The position numbers and the translations under genes are program-made. A stretch of DNA of 64,000 nt from Sapria himalayana. Lineage: Eukaryota > Streptophyta > Magnoliopsida > Malpighiales > Rafflesiaceae. Under the pieces are notes generated by a model. The model saw nothing but the letters and a program-made list of their open reading frames with translations, ran no database searches and was not told the DNA's origin. Positions 59,271 through 64,000 of the stretch are shown one piece after another; the stretch's first letter is position 1, and each line of letters begins with the position of its first letter. The stretch lies in NCBI GenBank assembly GCA_029783825.1, contig JAREIK010002622.1:171590-235589 (forward strand), read 5' to 3'.

Positions 59271-60220
59271 TGGAGAGATTCTATGATATCATATAAAGGA
59301 AACTCATCTAAAGTAAAGATGTATTTTTATAAAATTTGTTTATCATTCACATTATCACACCTAAAGAAATAATTTTTGAAAGTTGAAACTGATAATGAAT
59401 ATACTAAATTTTTATTAGGATTGACTCATGCTTCAAAAGATAGAATAAGAATTTATTATCAGGATTTGATCTATGAAGTCAGGACATGAACAAGTTGCAA
59501 CATGTCTTATGTTGTTGTGGGTAAAAATATTATATTTTCATGTCACTATCCTTTTCTATGTGATGTTGTGACATGAATGAAATCTCAATTTCATTTATAT
59601 TATTATGATTAGAAGTCAGAAAGATTTGAGATATAACATTATTCTATAGAGTTCTTACATAAATGAAGTCAACAACCTATTCTATAGAATCATGACGTGT
59701 TTTGAATTGGAATAAAGTCACAATATAATTTGTATTGTTGGAACTTGTGATATAAGGATTCAAATTGAAACATATTCTTTTGTGCTGCAACATAAATGAA
59801 GTTGGAATATGTTATATTATTGTGACTTAGATCCTAAGTTAAATGTTTTCTAGGTTATTATATAAAGAAAACTAGTTATATTGTGTGTAACATAAATTAA
59901 AAAATGCAACTGAAGGCTTGTAAATGCAACATAATAAAAAAAAGGTTATGTTATGTGTGGTGAGAATAAGATGGTACAATTAGATAAGAAGAAAAGATAG
60001 AAATGTATTGTATGTTGTACTATAAAGTATAATAGTAAAATAATCTTGCTATTTTCATCTTTCTCTCTCTTTCTTATCTCTTCTTACATCTTATCTATTG
60101 AGCATGTATGCTTCTTCTATGGGATCTCTCATATGAGATGTTTTCTTCATTTATGATAATTATATCTTCTCCATCTTGAAATCCTAAATCACTATCGAAG
60201 AATCCCTAAATAGATTCCTA
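59271..60220 (+). mobile_element. Copia 5' LTR with a repeat-rich front part
   Basis: The right half (60000-60220) has the CT-rich LTR-end text 'ctttctctctctttcttatctcttcttacatc' and 'agaatccctaaatagattccta' directly before the primer site. The left half (59460-59900) repeats phrases such as 'catgaatgaaatctcaatttcatttat' and 'tcacaatataatttgtattgttggaac'. The left edge is not defined. Confidence 0.5.
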
Positions 60221-60221
60221 G

Positions 60222-60238
60222 TTTGGTATCATTAGAAG
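60222..60238 (+). promoter_or_regulatory. Copia primer-binding site
   Basis: TTTGGTATCATTAGAAG, matching TTTGGTATCAGAGC over the first ten bases. Confidence 0.75.
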
Positions 60239-60919
60239 GTCTCACCATAAGCACTAAGATCTCCTTTTATATAGGAGGTTTTTGTCCAATAGAACAATTT
60301 AATTTCCTATTATTTTTTCACGTCAATAAGGTATTGAAGCATATTAATGAGGTACCTGAAATCTCAACATTTGGTATTACAACAAGGTTTCAATCCTCAA
60401 AGTTTTGTTTGAAAAGACTAGTTTGACATAAAATCTAGAAATGTGAATTTGAGAATAGTGACTCTGGTATTTAGGATTGAGATTGCAAAGTTCATGGGCA
60501 AGCACTTTGAATTATAGAAATTGAAGTTAAGATTCTTTGATCAAGATTACCAGTTTATAATCAAAGAATCTAATCCAATGGTTAGTTGCAAAAATTAGAA
60601 ATCTTTTTCTTTGTCCAATCAGGACAAGTTGGATCATAAAGCTTGAGGCATGATCTGTTGTGTCTTGTAGATGATATGTTAATGAATATTTCTAGTGAGA
60701 AATCCATGAATGATTTTTATAAGAAGCCTTGTAGATGATGTGTTCAATTCATGAAAGTTTTACTAAAATAAATTTTTGGTGAATAAGCTTTTCTTATAGA
60801 AGAAATTATATAAATTATACATGGAAGAGGTGGATACTTATGCCTCACATTTACATGACTTTCAAACATAAATTAGCCAACTGTTATTTATTGGCTATAA
60901 GATCAATTAAAATAATAAA
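60239..60919 (+). pseudogene. Ty1-copia gag, broken and truncated
   Basis: After a short leader the text follows a Tork-like copia gag: IAKFMGKHFEL-KLKLRFF near 60487 (family KFDGKNFxLWKxKMRxLL), NQDKLDHKA near 60620 (family DEKAxSAI), and VNKLFL-KKLYKLYMEEVDTY near 60775 with LHDFQT-ISQLL near 60850 (family ANRLFLKQRLYxxKMxEGxSVxEHIxxFxxIIxxL). Several stops. It stops where the minus-strand hAT element begins, which probably inserted here. Confidence 0.82.
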
Positions 60920-63900
60920 ACTATGACACACAAATAGCCATTGGTCGTTGGCTAGATAGCCTAGGCTAGTGCCAGTGGAAATGTTGTAGCAAGCAAGGCA
61001 CAAGACTAAAGGGCTAGGTGGTAGTGTTGGGGCCCAGCCCGGTGGCCAATTCCCACCACCAATAAGTAGGCACTATGGTCAGTGGCATGAAATATTTAAA
61101 AATTTTAATTTATTAAAATTAAAAAATGCACTATAATGTAAATTAAAATAAACATATCCATAACATCAATACTCAATATAAAATGTACATATATTTTATT
61201 TTTTAATATTATGGCATAGTATCATATCATAAATAACTAAAAACTAAAAAGTTTAAAAGTATAAAAAATATGTACATTTAAATCAAAAAATAAACACACA
61301 TAAACACATATTTTTTCAGTCATCTTAGAGGATCAAGTCTAATATCCATGAATTGTTATCAATCTATACTAGTAGTATGGATCATCATCATGTCTAAATC
61401 TCAAGGAACCACTAGCTCTCATATCTTCAATTATATAGTTTAAGTTATTATCCACTATCAACTCTTTTATTCTATCATAAATATTTTTTTTTTGAATCTT
61501 TTCAATCATTAAAGTAATAATATGTTTCTATGATATCTTAGCACAAGCTATATTTATTATCTGAAATAATATTTGTAGTTACAGAAAAAATAGGCTTTAA
61601 TATTATGTTAAAGGTTTGAGAAGCCAATAGATCATGTTCACACTCAAAGTATTGTTATAACTATCATACCTAGTATCATGATATGTAAACATGTAAGATA
61701 AGTTTTTTATGAATCAATATCAAACCATCATATTCTTCTACTTAGTTCATGTATGTGGATATTTATCTTAAAATATTTTTTATCCTTTTGGCCTTAACTC
61801 TAAGTTCCATATAAAAAAGATAGAATAGAAAATTAGTATTTTAAATATTAAGTTTCCATCTTGATAACCATGACTAAAATTAGGGTTTCTATTATATATG
61901 CTAAACATACTATTAATGATACATATGAACCTGAGTGCAATGGAAGTAATAGGAGTGTAATTAGAAGTATACATATTCATCATATCATAATAAATATATT
62001 CAAAAATTTCAAAATAAAATTCATATATTCTTGTATAAATCATCAATAATAAGTTTTCTACTCTTACTATTGATGTAGTTGATAGTTAACATATAACTTT
62101 AATATTAGGTAGATATAATTCTAATAGTATCTTATATCTGTTTAGAATTTTTCATATTTTAGGGTCGATGCATATATAGAGTGTGGAACTTATTTTATGC
62201 TAAATATCCTAAGATATTAAAGTGAATTTTTTATATTATCAAATATGAGAGAAATAATTTTCATTCTCGATTGTACTATTAGGTTAATTATATGACATAT
62301 TTATCTAATATGAAAAATATAAACTAAGAGCATATCTCTAATAGTTTGATAGACTTATAAATGGAGATGTTATTATTTGAAGTATTATCGAATGTAATAC
62401 TAAAAATTTTATTATAAATATCGTATTTCCTAAAGATCATTATCAGATACTCATATATGGTAGGGTCATTATGAAGAGAGAATTTTGGGAAATCTCAAAA
62501 TTTTTTTATATAGTATCCACTTAGAATCTATATAGTGGGTAGTGAAACATATGATTGATGTGTCATCACAACTAGTCTAGATGTTATATATCACAGATAT
62601 TACCCTATTATGTTTTTTAATATAAGTTCATTAATTACTAATTATTTTTCTAATTTAAAATATTTTATTATATCATTCATATTGGCAGACCTAAAAATTA
62701 TATGATTAGCATGCTAGAAGTAAGTCTTTATATTATTGATTACTCTAAGATCCTTAAAAATTTAATTGAAAGACCATGATAATAATTAATTTCATTATAT
62801 ATTTTCTCTCAAACTCATTGTAGTAAATAAAATGCATTAATAAACTTGAATTTGCTCCAACTTCAAAGGATTCATTGCTAAATTGGATTTGTCTGAGATA
62901 TAATACATCATGTTGTTTAGTATATTGATCATATCCCTCTTAAGGTGTCTCATGTTATTACTACTACTACATATATGTATTTTTTATAATATATACATTA
63001 TACCAAATCTTTTTTGACACTACAAGAATTTTTGTTTATAATTAGATTACTGAAGTTATTATTTTAGTAGTCTATTTTTACTATTGACGTTCACCTAGGA
63101 TATATTACATACATTGTGTCAAATGAGACTATTGAATTTGCTTATTTTTAAATTTTTTATACAAATGGATCAAGACTGAGAAAAAAACCTATTTTTAGCT
63201 TCAAACTTTTCTATCAAGTTATCATTATTATCTAAGTATATGTTTAATTTATTTTCATTAAATTTATTATTTATTATTTTTAATATGTTAGACTGGACTA
63301 GAATTAGGTGAATCATCAAAGTATTTTTTTTTACTTTTTTTAAATGGTATTATTAATCTAAATAAATAAATTAAAATTAAATTATAACATGTAATTTATT
63401 TTTTAATGCACATATAACAATTTACATATTGCACTTTCACCTCATATTTTGATGCTTAAAATTTATTTTTCATCATGATAATAACTATATCAATAAAAAT
63501 TTATTCCTCAAAATTGAAATTAAAAAGAATAAAAAATAATATTATAAAAAATTTGGCTCGATGTATATTAGAGAGCACTAATAGGAGAAGGGAATAATTT
63601 ATAAATTAATTATGAAAAATAAATAATTAAATTAGGCATTTATAGACAAATTTTTGATAAAAATTATTTTTCTTTATTTTTTTAATAATTTTTTTAGTAC
63701 AAATCTGATAGCTATTGGATTTCTGTCTAAGATACATTAGAAGCAATTTAAAGGCTCACAAAAATGCATTTTTTTATTTTTTTTTATTTATCTCATCATG
63801 ATAATGATAAATGATATCATATCACTATTGATGTTGGGCCTCAGAAGGGGGGCAATGGCTAAAAAATATCTATCCATTATTTATATTTTATATGCATAAT

Positions 63901-63960
63901 GCATGCAGTTTATTTTTAAAAAATCAATTTCATTTTGCTACCATGCAATTAGACCAAGCA
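60920..63960 (-). mobile_element. Third hAT element, minus strand, degraded
   Basis: A GC-richer block at 60955-61080 ('ggggcccagcccggtggcc') resembles the 3' subterminal regions of the other hAT copies. The transposase remnant lies to its right on the minus strand, and 62970-63900 corresponds to the 5' untranslated part. Clean terminal repeats were not found, so both edges are estimated. Confidence 0.65.
61330..62970 (-). pseudogene. hAT transposase, minus strand, broken
   Basis: Read from 62960 down: LAMNPLKLEQIQV near 62890 (inner copy ALDPRKTQLSTVF), KLIIIMVFQLNF near 62780 (inner copy RLITLMGLPIKF), ISVIYNI-TSCDDTS and FTTHYIDSK near 62600-62520 (inner copy VSVTSDIWTSHDESS, LTGHYVDSN), IYYDMMNMYTSNYTPITSIALRF near 61980 (split: IYYDMMNMYTS and NYTPITSIALRF), then NIISDNKYSL near 61545 (inner copy NMISDRRSRL) and an Asp-rich DDDPYY end near 61380. 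It therefore covers nearly the whole protein, with many stops. It is a separate insertion from the pair at 47090-53451. Confidence 0.83.
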
Positions 63961-63983
63961 CGACCATGATCCATGCACAAGTA

Positions 63984-64000
63984 TGGATAGGGGTGTAACC
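63984..64000. mobile_element. Possible hAT terminal repeat cut by the window edge
   Basis: GGATAGGGGTGTAACC at the very end resembles TAGAGGTGTTAACC, the left terminus of the hAT at 47248. It could be the start of a fourth element that continues beyond the window. One short match only. Confidence 0.35.

Overview
This window looks like repeat-dominated, probably heterochromatic nuclear DNA of a flowering plant. It is strongly AT-rich. It is filled with old, mutated Ty3-gypsy elements (Athila/Tat-like and chromovirus-like), Ty1-copia elements and hAT DNA transposons, all interrupted by stops and frameshifts. I found no intact host gene, tRNA, rRNA or CRISPR array. The species cannot be fixed from the sequence, and I would not go beyond angiosperm.

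Layout. 1-2430 is a huge GAA-type purine tract that runs off the left edge. 2451-4430 is a minus-strand LTR with a tRNA-Met-type primer site. 4431-8560 is a minus-strand Athila-like element (LTR, degenerate interior, recognisable protease). 8881-15075 holds three plus-strand LTR copies of the same family with very short interiors, one of them carrying a clean 529-bp hAT-type MITE. 15076-18580 is a minus-strand Athila gag plus LTR. A second purine tract (GA/GGGA) lies at 18583-19110. 19111-21700 is a plus-strand Athila LTR, primer site and gag. 22010-30640 contains copia LTRs around an array rich in GTCATGAC, then a copia gag-pol. 30660-31640 is a minus-strand gypsy pol fragment.

32660-43310 is the best-structured retroelement: a plus-strand Athila/Tat-like element with both LTRs and decayed gag, RT, RNase H and integrase. 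43311-47089 is another short relative. 47090-53451 is an old hAT element into whose coding region a related hAT element (47248-50973) has inserted, with a near-perfect 8-bp target-site duplication. 55000-57000 is a minus-strand chromovirus-like gag with primer site. 57030-60915 holds tandemly repeated copia reverse-transcriptase fragments followed by a second copia LTR, primer site and gag. 60920-63960 is a third hAT element on the minus strand.

The most unusual shared signal is the perfect palindrome GTCATGAC and near-matches to it. They recur throughout the LTRs of the dominant family in both orientations and also reach into the interior of some copies. Boundaries of the old LTRs are approximate because they were found by eye from shared sequence blocks.
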